Shown: in pieces, positions 32,488 through 43,200 of the stretch | How positions within the stretch are numbered: position 1 is the stretch's first letter | Layout: every line of letters begins with the position of its first letter | Assembly: GCA_041905795.1 (NCBI GenBank) | Contig: JAYRKL010000019.1 | Coordinates: 13,336-77,335 of the forward strand | DNA: 64,000 nucleotides | DNA from: SHVO01 sp041905795 | GTDB lineage: Bacteria; Pseudomonadota; Alphaproteobacteria; Rhodospirillales; Rhodospirillaceae | Direction: 5' to 3' | Notes under the pieces: generated by a model | Told to the model about the DNA's origin: nothing | The model's database searches: none | What the model saw: the letters and a program-made list of their open reading frames with translations, nothing else | Made by a program: the position numbers and the translations under genes

Positions 32488-34206
32488 CTAGGCCAGTCCT
32501 TCAAGCAGCTCCTCAAGCTCCCGCAGGCTCCCCGGCCCGGAGTCGCGAAAGATCCAGGCGCTGCGGTACCAGGGGCTGAAGGACCCGCGGTCGAACCAAT
32601 ACCACAGCCGCTTGTGGTCGTTGGGCGCCAAGATAGCCGTCGGGATGCCCAAGGCCGCGGCCAGATGGGCGGCCGAATTGCTGACGGTGACGACAAAGTC
32701 CAAAGCCGCCAGCTGCGCGGCGAAGGTATCCAAATCCTTCAGGCTGTCGATTGCCGGGTCATCCAGAAGGCGCACCCCCGTCGCGGCGTGGAATTCCTCC
32801 AACTCGCTGAAGGTGCTCCCATATTGTATATTAACAAAGGTTAATTTTTCACCGGAGGCGAGCGGGCCGAACCAGGTCAACGGCCGGCTCTTCTGTCCGC
32901 CGATTCTGGGATTCGTACTGCGCCAGGACAGTCCCACCAGCTTTGTGCCGGGGGCGGCCCCCTGATATCTCGCCCGGATGGCCGCCGCTGCCGCCGAATC
33001 CGCCGTCAGAAGGTGCGGGCGGTTTGGGAAGGCCGCCAGCGTACGCCGCAGCCAGCGCCCGAGGTCCAGGACCGAGCAGTGAAAGTCGAACGGCCGCGCC
33101 GTCAACGCGGCATGGGCCTCCGGCGTCTTGGGGACGATTTCGAGCGGGCCGAAGGAGCGGCGGTAGAGCGGCATCAGGCGATCCGTGCATTCGACGACGC
33201 ATTCCAGCGCCCGCCCGGCGATCTCGCGCACCATCGACGCATAGAGCACTTCATCGCCGATGCCTTGATCGCTCCACAGCAGGATGCGCTTGCCGGCGAG
33301 GTCTTCGCCCTGCCACGCCGGCCACGGCCACGACCGCGGTGTGAACGGGAATCGCGGATCGTCGAAGCGGTGGGCATAACCTTCCCACCCCTCCGCCAGA
33401 CGTCCCAGGGCGAGCTGCGTGAGTCCGCGGTTGACCACCGCGCCCATATTGTCCGGCTGCAGCTGCAGGGCGCGGTCGAAGGCGGCGACGGCGGCGTCCC
33501 GGCGCCCCAGGCCCTCGTAGTGGTTGCCGAGGTTGTTCCAGGCGTCCGACCAGTCAGGCCGCAGGCGCACCGCGGCTTCGACCAGCTCCGCGGCGCGGGC
33601 ATGATCGCCGGTGTCGGAGTAAAGCGTGGCGAAGGCGTAGAGCACCTGGGCGCTGCCGGGATCCAGCGCCAGCGCGCGCGCGAAGGCGGCGCGCGCCTCC
33701 TCGGTCAGCGCTGCGCGGGCGTCATCGCCGGCGCCGGCCAGCGACTCCTGCAGGCACACGCCGAGGTTATAAGGCCCGCGGGGATCGTTAGGCGACAGCG
33801 TGACCGCGGCGCGGAAGGCGGCGATGGCCTTTTCGCGCCGGCCCAGTTTGTGGTGGATCAGTCCGGCGTTGAGCTGGGCGTCGCCATAGGCCGGGCGCAG
33901 CGTCAGCGCCTGGCCGTACGCCGCGAGGGCGTCTTCAAGGCGGCCGAGCGCGGTGAGCGCGCCGGCGCGATTGAAGTGCGCTTCGGGATAGGACGGCATG
34001 ACCGCGACCACGCGGTCGAAAAATTTCAGGGCGGCGCCGTGCTGGCCGCGGCCCGACGCCAGGACGCCTTTGAGATTGAGGATATCGCCGCTGCCCGGAT
34101 TGAGTTTGAGGGCCTTGTCGTAAAGCTTCTCGGCGTCCGCGGCCTTGCCTTGCCGATGCAAGGCCAGGCCGCGCGTCAGCAGGTCCTGCCAGGAGGCGCG
34201 GGTCAC
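32488..34206 (-). CDS. TPR protein with C-terminal GT-B/GT9-like glycosyltransferase domain (array member 7, last)
   Basis: About 572 residues, no signal peptide. Residues 1-290 are TPR units (for example AYGQALTLRPAYGDAQLNAGLIHHKLGRREKAI and NNLGNHYEGLGRRDAAVAAFDRAL). The C-terminal domain starts near residue 300 with LWSDQGIGDEVLYASM, then VGLSWRSTNPRIGG, FVNIQYG, SNSAAHLAAALGIPTAI and WYWFDRG. This is the shape of FlmG-type protein glycosyltransferases. GTG at 34206 overlaps the previous stop (GTGA); the frame continues open far upstream without support. About 281 bases follow before the exported-protein start. Acceptor and donor are unknown. Confidence 0.85.
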   Translation of the reverse strand: MTRASWQDLLTRGLALHRQGKAADAEKLYDKALKLNPGSGDILNLKGVLASGRGQHGAALKFFDRVVAVMPSYPEAHFNRAGALTALGRLEDALAAYGQALTLRPAYGDAQLNAGLIHHKLGRREKAIAAFRAAVTLSPNDPRGPYNLGVCLQESLAGAGDDARAALTEEARAAFARALALDPGSAQVLYAFATLYSDTGDHARAAELVEAAVRLRPDWSDAWNNLGNHYEGLGRRDAAVAAFDRALQLQPDNMGAVVNRGLTQLALGRLAEGWEGYAHRFDDPRFPFTPRSWPWPAWQGEDLAGKRILLWSDQGIGDEVLYASMVREIAGRALECVVECTDRLMPLYRRSFGPLEIVPKTPEAHAALTARPFDFHCSVLDLGRWLRRTLAAFPNRPHLLTADSAAAAAIRARYQGAAPGTKLVGLSWRSTNPRIGGQKSRPLTWFGPLASGEKLTFVNIQYGSTFSELEEFHAATGVRLLDDPAIDSLKDLDTFAAQLAALDFVVTVSNSAAHLAAALGIPTAILAPNDHKRLWYWFDRGSFSPWYRSAWIFRDSGPGSLRELEELLEGLA

Positions 34207-36275
34207 GGTGTCTCTCCCGGCCGGAGCACGCGGGACGCCGCGGATTTTGCGAGTGTCTCGGCCACCCGCAGCGCGACGCCGCTGTCCCACGCCTCCATAT
34301 TCGCGGCCGCCCGGAACAGCCGCACGGACGGGTACCAGGGGCTGTCCTCGCGGCGTTCGAACCAATACCACAGCACGCCTTTGGCATGAGGCAGCATGAT
34401 CCATGTCGGCACATCCTGCGCCGCCGCCATGTGCGCCGCGGTGTTCGAGGTTGTGACCACAAGGTCCATGGCCGCGGCCTGGGCGAAGGCTGCATCGATG
34501 TCGGCGACATGCGCGACGGCGGGATCCTGGAATATCCCGACGCCGGTCCGGGTGAGGGCATCGGCGATCTCCGCGTCGCAGTCGCCGTACTGCAGATTGA
34601 CAAAAAAGCATCCGGGGACCGCCAGGATCGGATCGTAGCTGGCGAGCGCAGCACTTTTCCCCGCACCCAGCCGGGCATTGGCGCTGCGCCAGGCCAGTCC
34701 GACGATTTTCTTTCCCCCGGCGCGCGCCAGGTAATCGGCGCGCAGCCGCGCCGTCATGGCGGGGTCCGCCTTGAGGTAGCCGCTCCGCGCCGGAAAACTG
34801 GCGAAGGACGGACGCAGGTAGCGCCCGAGGCTGCCGGCCGCGACCTGAACATCGGCATCGGCGGTGGAACCGGCGTGCCGGTCGGGACTCTCCCATGCGG
34901 TGACGAGAATGCCAGGGAACGAACGGGCGAAGACCGGCACCAGGCGCTTGGAGCACTCGATCCGGCAGCGGCCGGCGCGGCTGGCGAGGTCGGGGATCAT
35001 GCTGGCGTAGAGGATCTCGTCGCCGAGGCCCTGCTCGGTCCACACCAGCACCGACTTATCGCGCAGATCCTCGCCATGCCAGAACGGCGGCGGCGGCGGC
35101 CGGGCGTCATGCTGGTCGTGGGCGCCGAAGCGGTTCTCGTAGGGCGGCCATCCTTCGGTGAAGCGTCCCAGCCGCAGAAGGTTGACGGCGAAATTCAGGC
35201 TGGTCCCGGGGTCCGCGGGCTTGAGCGCCAGCGCCTTGTGATGCTGGAGGATCGCGGCGAAAAGCCATCCGCGGTCGGCGAGACAGGCGCCGATGTTGGT
35301 GTACGCCTCCGCCAGCCCCGGATCCAGGTCGAGCGCCCGCTCGAGAACCGCGATCGCTTCGGCGTCGCGGTTTTGGTCCCGCAACAGATTGGCGAGGTTG
35401 ACGTAGGCCTTGAGGAACGACGGCGTGTCGGCGATCAGCGCGCGGTAAAGGGCTTCCGCTTCGTCGGCGTTCCCGGCTTTCGCCAGGCTCAGCGCGAGAT
35501 TGTAGCGGACGGTGGCGTCGGCGGGATCGAGGCTCAGCGCCAGGCGCAGCGTCGCGACCGCGTCCTCGCGCCGCCCGGCCTTGCGATACAGCTCGCCGAG
35601 ATTGTTGAGGTGCTCGCGCTTGCGTCCGCGGTCCGGCTCGCGCTCCAGCGCGGCTTCCAGCGTCGCGATCGCCGCGGGATAGTCGCCGAGCGCGGCCTGG
35701 GCGGCGCTCAGGGCGATGCGCGCCGGCAGGTAGCCGCCGTCGGCCGCGAGGGCGCTGCGGAACGCCGCCGCGGCTTCCTCAAGGTGTGTCTTACGCGCGT
35801 CCCCATCCGGCGCCGGCAATTCCCGCAGGCATTGGCCGAGATTGTAGAAGACGCGCGCGTCGGGGCAGGTTCCGGCGGCGGCGCGGAAGGTCGCGGCGGC
35901 ATCCTCCAGGCGGCCGGCGCGGTGGAACAGCGCGCCGGCGTTGAGCCAGGCTTCGAGATGCGCCGGCTTGAGCCGGGTGGCTTCGCGATAGGCCGCGAGC
36001 GCCTCGTCGGCCCGGCCCAGGGCGGCGAGGGTGTTGCCGCGATTGGCGTGGATCTCGGCGGTGGCGGGTGCGGCTCTGGCCGCGCGGTCGAGCAGGGCGA
36101 GCGCCGCGGCATGATCGCCGCGCGTCGTCGCGATCACCCCTTTCAAGTTGAGCGCGTCGGCGTTGGCGCGGTCCGCCTTCAGGACCCGGTCGTAAAGCGC
36201 ATCCGCGTCCTTGAGATTCCCGGCGCGATGGGCGGCGACGGCCTGGGCCAGCAGTGCGGCGAGTGACGGCGTCAC
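34203..36275 (-). CDS. TPR protein with C-terminal GT-B/GT9-like glycosyltransferase domain (array member 6)
   Basis: About 690 residues; the N-terminal 390 are at least ten TPRs (AALLDRAARAAPATAEIHANRGNTLAAL; NNLGELYRKAGRREDAVATLRLAL; YTNIGACLADRGWLFAAI). The C-terminal domain has VWTEQGLGDEILYASMIPDL near residue 413, VGLAWRSANARLGAGK, FVNLQYGDCDAEI, TSNTAAHMAAAQDVPTWIMLP and WYWFERREDSPWYPSVRLFR. It starts with GTG at 36275 (GTGA overlap with the upstream gene). The longest TPR region of the single-domain members suggests a different or larger partner. Cytoplasmic by lack of signal. Confidence 0.85.
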   Translation of the reverse strand: MTPSLAALLAQAVAAHRAGNLKDADALYDRVLKADRANADALNLKGVIATTRGDHAAALALLDRAARAAPATAEIHANRGNTLAALGRADEALAAYREATRLKPAHLEAWLNAGALFHRAGRLEDAAATFRAAAGTCPDARVFYNLGQCLRELPAPDGDARKTHLEEAAAAFRSALAADGGYLPARIALSAAQAALGDYPAAIATLEAALEREPDRGRKREHLNNLGELYRKAGRREDAVATLRLALSLDPADATVRYNLALSLAKAGNADEAEALYRALIADTPSFLKAYVNLANLLRDQNRDAEAIAVLERALDLDPGLAEAYTNIGACLADRGWLFAAILQHHKALALKPADPGTSLNFAVNLLRLGRFTEGWPPYENRFGAHDQHDARPPPPPFWHGEDLRDKSVLVWTEQGLGDEILYASMIPDLASRAGRCRIECSKRLVPVFARSFPGILVTAWESPDRHAGSTADADVQVAAGSLGRYLRPSFASFPARSGYLKADPAMTARLRADYLARAGGKKIVGLAWRSANARLGAGKSAALASYDPILAVPGCFFVNLQYGDCDAEIADALTRTGVGIFQDPAVAHVADIDAAFAQAAAMDLVVTTSNTAAHMAAAQDVPTWIMLPHAKGVLWYWFERREDSPWYPSVRLFRAAANMEAWDSGVALRVAETLAKSAASRVLRPGETP

Positions 36276-37882
36276 GGGCGCCCTCCCGCCAGCCGGGCGG
36301 CGGCTTCGGCCGCCGGCGCCAGTTCCCACGGCTCCGCGGGCGCGGCGCGGCGCGCGCGCATCAGCACGGCCGAGGGGTACCAGGGGCTGTCGGCGCGGTG
36401 CAGGAACCAATACCAGATCGATCCGGCGGCGAACGGCAGCAGGATCCACACCGGCACGTTCAAGGCGCCGGCGGCATGGGCGGCGGTGTTGGAGGTGGAG
36501 ATCACCAGGTCCATGGCGGCCACCTGGGCGAGGAAGTCGTCGATGCTGGCGGCGGAGTCGACCTCGCTGTCGTCCACGATCTCGACGCCGAGCTTCCTCC
36601 GCACCGCTTCGATCTCGGCGCGGCAGTCGCCGTATTGCAGGTTGACGAACAGCGCGTCGGATTGGGTGAGGATCGGCGCAAGGTTGATGAGCACGGCGCT
36701 CTTCGCTTCACCGAACGCCGGGTTCGTGCTGCGCCAGGACAGGCCGACGATGCGCCGTCCGTTCGCCCGCGCGCGGTATTTTTCGCGCAACCGCGCCCGC
36801 ACCGCCGGATCGGGCCGCAGATAGCCGTCGTGGCGCGGGAACGCGGCGAAGCCGGGCCGCAGATACTGGGCAAGGCTGACGACCGATTGCTGGAAATCGA
36901 AGCCGGCCCGGTGGACGACTGCGCCATCGTCGTCGCGGGCAATCAGCGAGGCCTGCGGGAAAGACCGCTGCAACACCGGAATCATGCGCGCCGAACATTG
37001 AATGCCGTAAGACCCGGCGCGGCCGGCGATCTCGGGGATCAGGCCTGAGAACAGGATCTCGTCGCCCACGCCCTGTTCGGTCCATACCACGATGCTTTTC
37101 CCGGCCAGGTCCTCGCCGCGCCAATACGCCGGCGGCGGCGCCGGCCGGGCGACCCGCTCGGTCACTGAGTCGAAACGCGCCTCGAGGCCGGGCCATCCGT
37201 TGGCGAAGTCGCCGAGCTGGAGTTGCGCCACCGCCAAGGTCTTGCGGGCTTCGGCATTGTCCGGCGCGGCGCGCTGCAATCCTTCGAGGACGGCAAGGCC
37301 GGCGTGAAAAGCCCCCTGCGACTGAATGATTCCGGCCACGTTGATGTGGGCGTTGATGTGGGCGCCGTCATGGGCCAGCGCCGCTTCATAGGCCTCCATG
37401 GCGGCGTCCGGACGTTCCATCAGGCGCAAGGTGTCACCAAGGATGACGTACCCTTCGACGTCGCCGGGTTGGCGCGCGAGATAGGCGCTGTAAGCTTCGG
37501 CCGCGCCCGCTAGGTCCTTGAGGTCGCGGCAGGCGTGGCCAAGGGTGAAGAAGGCCACGGACAGCGCCGGGTCCAGCGCGATCGCCCGGCGGCAGGCGGC
37601 GGCGGCGGCGGCAGGATCGCCGTCGGCCCTGAGCGCGCCGGCGAGATTGACGAGCGTGGCCGCGCCCGGCGCGAGGCGCACGGCCTTCTCCAGCAGCGGC
37701 ACCGCGGCCTTGGCGTCGCCCCGCTGCAGCAATAGCGTCCCCAGCAGCCGCGCGGCGTCGGCGTTGCGGCCGCTGGCTTTGAGCGCCGCGCGATAGCCGT
37801 GCTCCGCCAGGTCGAACCGCCCGGCGAGGTGATGGCGGTGCGCTTCGGCGACCAGATGTTCGGCGCCAGGCTTCGCGGTCAT
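36272..37882 (-). CDS. TPR protein with C-terminal GT-B/GT9-like glycosyltransferase domain (array member 5)
   Basis: About 536 residues. TPRs occupy residues 5-240 (RFDLAEHGYRAALKASGRNADAARLLGTLLLQRG and following). The GT domain has VWTEQGVGDEILFSGLIPEI near residue 267, VGLSWRSTNPAFGEAKS, LFVNLQYGDCRAEI, ISTSNTAAHAAGALNVPVWILLP and WYWFLHRADSPWYPSA. The ATG at 37882 overlaps the stop of the upstream member (ATGA). The open frame extends upstream on the same strand but reads a shadow of the neighbour. Confidence 0.85.
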   Translation of the reverse strand: MTAKPGAEHLVAEAHRHHLAGRFDLAEHGYRAALKASGRNADAARLLGTLLLQRGDAKAAVPLLEKAVRLAPGAATLVNLAGALRADGDPAAAAAACRRAIALDPALSVAFFTLGHACRDLKDLAGAAEAYSAYLARQPGDVEGYVILGDTLRLMERPDAAMEAYEAALAHDGAHINAHINVAGIIQSQGAFHAGLAVLEGLQRAAPDNAEARKTLAVAQLQLGDFANGWPGLEARFDSVTERVARPAPPPAYWRGEDLAGKSIVVWTEQGVGDEILFSGLIPEIAGRAGSYGIQCSARMIPVLQRSFPQASLIARDDDGAVVHRAGFDFQQSVVSLAQYLRPGFAAFPRHDGYLRPDPAVRARLREKYRARANGRRIVGLSWRSTNPAFGEAKSAVLINLAPILTQSDALFVNLQYGDCRAEIEAVRRKLGVEIVDDSEVDSAASIDDFLAQVAAMDLVISTSNTAAHAAGALNVPVWILLPFAAGSIWYWFLHRADSPWYPSAVLMRARRAAPAEPWELAPAAEAAARLAGGRP

Positions 37883-39576
37883 GTCGGTTCGCGCCAGTTT
37901 TCCGTGAACTCCACCAGCGCGCCCGAGACGGCGTCGATCACCGGCCGCCAGGTGCGGCGGACGGATTGGCGGAACAGCCGCATGCCGGGATACCAGGGGC
38001 TGTCGTCGCGATCCAGGAACCAGTGCCACAGGGATCCGACGCCCATCGGCAGGATCGTCCAGGCCGGCCTGCCCAGCGCTCCGGCCATGTGCACGGTGGT
38101 GCTGGAGGTGGAGATGACCAGGTCCATGGCCGCGACTTGCGCGGCGAAAGCGTCGAGATTCATCAAGGGGTCGATCGTCGGATCCGAGAGAATACGCACA
38201 CCGGAGGACTTCGACGCCGCGGCGATTTCCGCCCCGACGTCGCCATACTGCAGATTGACGAAGGTACACCCGGCGACGTGCAGAATCGGCCCCCATCGGC
38301 CGAGCGCTACGGATTTGGCGTCGCTGAGCGGCGAGCCGTCCGCCCGGCGCCAGGCGATCCCCACCAGCGGCCGGGGTGTGCGGTGGCCGGACCGGTATTT
38401 CGCGCGCAAGGCCGCGGTGAGGTCCGGCTCCGCGGTCAGGTATCCGCGGTGCTGCGGAAAATCGCCGAAGTCCCGGCGGAACCAGGTCGCGGCGTCGGAC
38501 AGGCAGAAGCGCCCGTCGGGGAATGCGGCAAGCGCGGGGTCGGGCGGATCGGTGTGCGCGCGGACCGTGACGCCGGGAAAAGAGCGCTGCAGCAGCGGCG
38601 CCAGCCGGTAATCGCATTCCAGGGCCATCGTCGCGCCGGTGGCGATCAGGTCGGGCACCAGGCTCGCGAACAACAGCTGCTCGCCGATTCCCTGATCGGC
38701 CCAGGCGACGACGCGCATGCCGGCCTGCGGCGGCGCGGTCAGCGGCCGCTGGCCGGCGCGGCTGGTTTCGCCGCTGACGCCGGCAAGGCGCTTGGCGTAC
38801 AAGGGCCATCCTTCGGAGAGGCGTCCAAGTGCTAGCAGCGAGACGCCGTAGGCGTGTTGGAGTGCGGCTGACTCGGGCGTCCGCTTGAGGGCATGGCGGA
38901 AAGCCACAATCGCATCCTCATGGCGCCCCATGCGCTGCAGCGCGGTCGCGAGTTTGCTGACCGTGGCTGCGTCGGGGCGCAGTTTCGCGGCTTGGTGATA
39001 ATAGGCGCCGGCGATTTCGTATTCCCCGAGCCGCTCGCTGGCGTACCCCGCCAGTTCCAGGCAAGGGATGCGGCCGGGCTCCGCCTGCAGCGCGCGGCGC
39101 GCGAAGGACAGGGCCTTCTCGGTCTTGCCGAGACTGAGCGAGAGCGCTGCGAACCCCTCAAGCGCGTCCGGCCAGTCCGGGCGCAGCGCCAGCGCCGCGT
39201 TCAAGGCGGTGGCGGCCTCGGTCGGCTGACCGAGCGCGAGGCGACCCAGGCCGGTGTAGAGGAACGCGGCCGCATTCGACGGCGCGCGTTTAAGGACCTG
39301 TTTGAGGATCGTCAGGGCGTCGCGGGGACGTTCCGCTCCATAGAGCGCAATGCCGAGGTTGACCATGACCTCCAACTCGCCGGGGACCAGTTCCAGCGCG
39401 CGCGAGAGATGATTCTCGGCGTCCGCGAACATGCCGCGTTTCAGCGCGATCTGGCCGCGCAAGGCCCAGGCGGCGGCGTTGTCGGGCAGATGCGCGGCCA
39501 GCGCCGCGCACAGAAGCTCGGCCTCTTCGAGCCGGCCGCTCTCGTACAGAATCAGGGTCCGTTCAAGGTCATTCAT
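37879..39576 (-). CDS. TPR protein with C-terminal GT-B/GT9-like glycosyltransferase domain (array member 4)
   Basis: About 565 residues. TPRs at residues 1-270 (ALRGQIALKRGMFADAENHLSRALELVPGELEVMVNLG; LYTGLGRLALGQ). The GT domain has VAWADQGIGEQLLFASLVPDL near residue 291, where the usual GDE is GEQ; then VGIAWRRADGSPLSDAKS, FVNLQYGDVGAEI, ISTSSTTVHMAGALGRPAWTILP and WHWFLDRDDSPWYPGMRLFR. The acidic change in the first loop may alter donor choice or activity. Start ATG at 39576, ten bases after the small glycosyltransferase gene. Confidence 0.85.
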   Translation of the reverse strand: MNDLERTLILYESGRLEEAELLCAALAAHLPDNAAAWALRGQIALKRGMFADAENHLSRALELVPGELEVMVNLGIALYGAERPRDALTILKQVLKRAPSNAAAFLYTGLGRLALGQPTEAATALNAALALRPDWPDALEGFAALSLSLGKTEKALSFARRALQAEPGRIPCLELAGYASERLGEYEIAGAYYHQAAKLRPDAATVSKLATALQRMGRHEDAIVAFRHALKRTPESAALQHAYGVSLLALGRLSEGWPLYAKRLAGVSGETSRAGQRPLTAPPQAGMRVVAWADQGIGEQLLFASLVPDLIATGATMALECDYRLAPLLQRSFPGVTVRAHTDPPDPALAAFPDGRFCLSDAATWFRRDFGDFPQHRGYLTAEPDLTAALRAKYRSGHRTPRPLVGIAWRRADGSPLSDAKSVALGRWGPILHVAGCTFVNLQYGDVGAEIAAASKSSGVRILSDPTIDPLMNLDAFAAQVAAMDLVISTSSTTVHMAGALGRPAWTILPMGVGSLWHWFLDRDDSPWYPGMRLFRQSVRRTWRPVIDAVSGALVEFTENWREPT

Positions 39577-39586
39577 CGCGGCCCGG

Positions 39587-40261
39587 TCAGCCCGCGAACA
39601 GCATGCGGTCGCGTTCCGCGCACCACACGCCGGCATAGCCGCAGTCGCGATAGGCCTCGAAATAGGGTCCGCCCTCGGTGTAATGCAGCAATGAAACCTG
39701 TTCGGGCGGCAGGGCGGGATCGTAATCGACCAGATGATTCCAGCGGGGCGGCAGCGCGCCGATCAGCGAATCGTCTCCCAGCCACTTGAACTGGTGCAGT
39801 TCGAGGCCGGTGGCGGTGTTGACGTAGTCCGCCGTCAGAGCCTTGCACCTGGCGTTGTTGAACAGGATCACGCTCGACCAGTTCTTCTTCTCGTAGGGCC
39901 GCTGCGGCTGATCCAGGAATTTGATGTTGTCGGCCGGCTTGTGGTCGTGCTTGATCACCTGGACCGCGAAACGGTCGTCGCGCAATGCCCACAGTTTCGC
40001 CACGTCGTCCAGCATCAGCATGTCGCAATCGCAGAACAGGCTCCAGCCTTCGAAGCCGGACAGCAGCGGCACCAGAAACCGGCTGAACGAGAAATCCGTC
40101 GATTGCAGCGGATGACGCTCGCGCCACATCTCCTTCTTGAGCTGGGAGAGCATCAACGGTGCGATCTGCACCGGGGCGGACGCGCGCACGTTGATGCTGT
40201 GGGAAAACACGTTGAAGGCGACCGCCTCGCGCGGGTCGTAGCCGATGAAGATGCGGATCAT
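39587..40261 (-). CDS. Small DxD glycosyltransferase (GT8-like fold)
   Basis: A 224-residue soluble protein beginning MIRIFIGYDPREAVAFNVFSHS, with LFCDCDMLML carrying the metal-binding DxD and a later HYTEGGPYFEAY segment. This is the layout of small retaining nucleotide-sugar transferases seen in surface-sugar clusters. It is the only non-TPR glycosyltransferase in the array and lies between two TPR members with gaps of one and ten bases. It may extend the first sugar added by a TPR member (inferred). Confidence 0.82.
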   Translation of the reverse strand: MIRIFIGYDPREAVAFNVFSHSINVRASAPVQIAPLMLSQLKKEMWRERHPLQSTDFSFSRFLVPLLSGFEGWSLFCDCDMLMLDDVAKLWALRDDRFAVQVIKHDHKPADNIKFLDQPQRPYEKKNWSSVILFNNARCKALTADYVNTATGLELHQFKWLGDDSLIGALPPRWNHLVDYDPALPPEQVSLLHYTEGGPYFEAYRDCGYAGVWCAERDRMLFAG

Positions 40262-40262
40262 G

Positions 40263-43200
40263 TCAGGGTGTCCTGTCTCTCATCCAGTTCTGAAGTTCGC
40301 CGGCGCAGCGCGCGATCAGCGGCTGCCAGCCCCCGCTATCCTTGGTGCCGCCGCCGTCCCGTTCCACCAGCCGTACCGAGGAATACCACGGACTGTCGCT
40401 GCGGTCGTGGAACCAATACCACAAGCGGCCCCGGCCTTCCGGCAACATCACCCAGGCCGGGACGCCGAGCGCGCCGGCAACATGCGCGGTGGTGTTGCTG
40501 ACCGAGATCACGAGGTCCATGGCGGCCACCTGCGCGGCGAAGGCGTCCATGTCTTTCAGCGGGTCGACGTCGGGGTCGTCGAGGATGTCGACGCCGGCGT
40601 GGGTCCTGATGTCGGCCAGGGTGCTTGCCCAATCGCCATACTGAAGGTTGACGAAGGCGGCGCCGGGGGTCCGCAGGATCGGCGCCCAGTCGGCGAGCGC
40701 AACGCTCTTCAGCCAGCCGTATTCGGCATTCTGGCGGCTGGACCAGGACAGGCCGATCAGGGGGGCTCCCGGCCGCTGCGCGGTGTAGCGCTTGCGCAGG
40801 GCGTCGCGGCGCGCCGCGTCGGCCTTGAGGAACGCGGGCCGCGCCGGAAAGTCGGCGAAGCTGCGGCGGAAGGCCGCGCCCAGGTCGGAGAGCGACATCT
40901 GGCAGGCGATGTCGCCGGCCGCGGCCGCGGCCGGCAAGGGTTTGCGCTGTTCCCCCTGGCCTTGGGGACGCAGCTCCACGCGCGCCTTGGGAAAGGACCT
41001 GCGCATCAAAGGCACCAGGCGCTCGGAACAGAGCAGCACCACCTCTTTGGCGGCGGCGAGGACGTCCGGCACCATGCTTGCGATCAGGATTTCGTCGCCC
41101 AGGCCGGTCTCGGTCCACACCAATACCTTTTTCCCGGCGAGGTCCTGTCCCGCGAAAGGGGGGGGCGGAAAGACATAATCGGACATGATCGGGCGCTTGA
41201 GGCGCCAGGCCATCTCGGTCCATCCCTCCTCGAAGCGGCCGAGGGACAGCAGGATGAAGCCGAGATTGTAGTGCGCGTCGACCAGATCCGGCGCCACGGC
41301 GATGAGGCCGCGCAGGACCGTGATGGCCGCTTCGGCGTCGCCGGCGTCCCGCAGCGCCACGCCGTAGTTCAGCGCGACGGCGTCACGGACGGCCGGCGCG
41401 GCGTCGCGGCTGTCGGCGAAGGCCTGCGCCAGTTCGCGCGCGGCCTCCTGCCGGTGCCCGAGGATGGCCAGAGCCTTGCCGAGATTGGTGCGCAACTCGA
41501 TAGCGGGGGCATGGCGCAGGCCCTCGCGGAACGCCAGGACCGCATCCTCGAAGCGCCGCAGGGCGTTGAGGATCCGGCCTTTGAGGTTGTACGCAGGCCA
41601 GTTGGCGGGATCGGCGGCGATGGCGTCATCGATCGCCGCGAGCGCGCGCTCGGGATTCTGCGCAAGGTGGAGTTCGGCGATGTGGATGGGCGCTTCCGCG
41701 GCGCAGCCCGGTTCCCGCGCCAGCCTGCGATAGAACGCCTCGGCGTCGGCGGCGCGGCCGATCTTGAGGAACGCCTGGGCCATGGCGCGCAGGTAGTGCG
41801 CGGGCTCTATGCCGCGCGCCGCGGCAAAATCGAGCAGGGCGAGGCCGGCGTCGCGGATGACCGTGTTCCAGCTGTCGCCGGGCCGGCGCACCAGCAGGCG
41901 CATGGACGGATACCAGGGGCATGTTGGATGGGATGCGAACCAGTACCAGCGTTGTCCTTGCGCCAGCGACGCCGGCAGCAGGCACACGGTGGGAATCCCG
42001 AGCGCGCCGGCAAAATGCGCGGCGGTATTGCTCGAGGTCACCACCACATCCATCGCCGCCACCTGGGCGGCGTAGCTGTCGAGGTCCTTCAGGGAGTCGA
42101 TGGCCGTGTCGTTTATGATCTCGACGCCGAACCCTTTGCGCGCCGCCGCCAGTTCGGCCTCGACCTGGCCGTATTGAAGATTGACGAACACGATGCCGGG
42201 AACATGCAGCACCGGCCCCCAGTCAAGCACGTTGAGGGATTTGTCCGCGCCATTGACCGGCGCCGCGCTGCGCCAGGAGATGCCGACGACCAGCTTCCCG
42301 TCGGCGGCGTATTTCGCGCGCAGGCGGCCGCGCACGTCCGGATCGGGACACAGGTATCCGGCATGGGCCGGAAAAGCGGCGCGGGTGGGGCGCAGCCATT
42401 CGCCGAGACCGCCGATGGGGCTCTGGAAATCGACGCCGCGCAATTCATCGGGCGAAAGATCGCGGTCGACGACGTCGGCTTGCGGGAATGACCGGCGGAA
42501 GAGCGGCGCGAGACGCGCCGAACATTGCACGATGCAGCGCCGCGCCGCCCCAAGCACATCCGGCAGCATGCTGGCGTACATGATCTCGTCGCCCGGCGCC
42601 TGTTCGGTCCAGATCAGGATCGTGCGCCCGGCCAGCGGCTCGCCTTGCCACGGCGGCACGGCGTATCGCTTGCCCTGCACGGTGTTCTCGGGCGATTGGA
42701 AGCGGTAGCGGAAGTCCGCCCAGGCCTCCTTCAGCCGGTCCAGCGCGAACAGCGCCTCGGCCTTCATGACGTGCAGCAGGGGATGCGCAGGGGCCACCTG
42801 CAAACCGGCCTCGGCGGCGGCGAGCAGGCTCGCCGCGTCTGCGCCGAACCGTTTCGTCCGGGCCAGTTCCACGCGGGCGTCGAGGGTGCGCGGATCGAGA
42901 CGGATCGCGGTCTCGAAGCACTGGCCGGCCTCCGCGGTGCGCCCGGTGTTGCGCAGGAGCAGTCCGAGGTTGATGTGCAAGGCCGCCGCCGCGGGGCGAT
43001 GATGGATCGCGCGCCGGAAGTGGTGCTCGGCCTCGGCGGCGTTGCCGGCCTGGGCCAGCATGATGGCGAGATTCAGATGCGCGTCGGGGAAATCATCCCT
43101 GACCGCCAGCGCGGCTTTGATCGAAGCCGCGCCGCCGGCCGCGTCGCCGCCCTGGCCCAGCACCAGGCCGAGCAGGTGCAGCGCGTCGGGTTCGCGCGGA